Source: Anaerolineales bacterium
GTDB lineage: Bacteria > Chloroflexota > Anaerolineae > 4572-78 > NAK82
Assembly: GCA_024643945.1 (NCBI GenBank)
Contig: JAHELX010000377.1
Span: forward strand, 1-6,183
Reading direction: 5' to 3'
Length of the DNA: 6,183 bases
Every line of letters begins with the position of its first letter. Position 1 is the first letter of the stretch. The notes beneath the pieces are model-generated. The model saw only the letters and a program-made list of their open reading frames with translations. It was not told where the DNA came from and did no database searches. Positions 5,984 to 6,183 of the stretch are shown here, in pieces. The position numbers and the translations under genes are program-made.

Positions 5984-6183
5984 ATGAAGGCGATGATTAT
6001 TACCGGCTTTGGAGGTCCGGAAGTTTTTGAACTCCGAGAGATGCCCAAACCCGAGCCAGGGCCGGGCCAGATTCTGGTGAAAGTGCACGCGACATCGGTC
6101 AATCCGGTTGATTATAAGATTCGCCAGGCCGGTGCGTGGGCCGGCATAAAGCCGCCGGCTATTATCGGCTACGACGTATCCGG
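5984..6183 (+). CDS. MDR-superfamily NADPH:quinone oxidoreductase-like / zinc-type alcohol dehydrogenase-like protein (3' partial)
   Basis: Only the first 66 codons lie in the window. The ATG at 5984 follows AAAAGGAGG (5967-5975) by 8 bases, a near-ideal ribosome-binding site that overlaps the stop of the glycosyltransferase gene. The protein begins MKAMIITGFGGPEVFELRE and continues with PGPGQILVKVHATSVNPVD, then YKIRQAG and PPAIIGYDVS. This is the N-terminal GroES-like catalytic domain of quinone oxidoreductases in the medium-chain dehydrogenase/reductase superfamily. N40-P41-x-D43 with K45 and R47 is the usual signature of the zinc-independent quinone reductase branch, where a zinc enzyme would show a cysteine. 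The NADPH-binding Rossmann half lies beyond the window. It probably reduces a quinone or an alpha,beta-unsaturated carbonyl. A link to the upstream lipid genes is suggested only by operon position. Confidence 0.88.
   Translation, partial: MKAMIITGFGGPEVFELREMPKPEPGPGQILVKVHATSVNPVDYKIRQAGAWAGIKPPAIIGYDVS

Noticed and set aside
5672..6088. Minus-strand 138-residue open frame across the glycosyltransferase/oxidoreductase junction
   Set aside because: It lies antisense to the end of one clear gene and the start of another and shows no recognisable domain; it is most simply a by-product of GC-rich coding sequence.
1..6183. CRISPR array, tRNA, rRNA, insertion sequence or phage attachment site
   Set aside because: I saw no regularly spaced repeats, cloverleaf-like segment, transposase gene or terminal inverted repeat pair. 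The only tandem repeat is the coding linker at 601-672.

Overview
The window looks like a piece of a GC-rich bacterial chromosome. It is probably from Chloroflexota (Anaerolineae/Caldilineae-like). That guess rests on the Pro/Thr/Glu/Ala-rich linker typical of their secreted binding proteins, the AglE-AglF-AglG style of the sugar transporter, and a GT4 enzyme resembling diacylglycerol glucosyltransferases. The assignment comes from protein character recalled from memory, not from a search. All genes I accept are on the plus strand; the first runs in from the left edge and the last runs off the right edge.

Bases 1-3732 are a carbohydrate ABC transporter block. The first gene is the odd one. 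In a single open frame it joins the C-terminal part of a family-1 (AglE-like) solute-binding protein, a three-repeat PTEA linker, and an essentially whole XylF-like D-xylose-type binding protein. After a 166-base gap holding two perfect hairpins come two inner-membrane permeases whose genes overlap by an ATGA. They are of the MalF/MalG (AglF/AglG) class, which suits the first half of the fusion but not the XylF half. No ATPase gene and no XylG/XylH partner lies in the window.

Bases 3733-4046 contain no convincing gene. They hold a long stem-loop, then a well-formed sigma70-type promoter (TTGACC, 17 bases, TACAAT) with a small inverted repeat over its -35 box. This promoter probably drives the second block.

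Bases 4047-6183 are a tightly packed second operon: a DedA/VTT membrane protein, a GT4 glycosyltransferase 5 bases later, and the start of an MDR-type (quinone oxidoreductase-like) dehydrogenase 15 bases after that. A membrane-lipid role for the DedA and glycosyltransferase pair is plausible but inferred.

The main point for follow-up is the double binding protein. It could be a true two-ligand fusion, a recent deletion that joined two neighbouring genes, or an assembly join across the repetitive linker. Valine codon use changes at the linker, so the two halves do look to have different histories.
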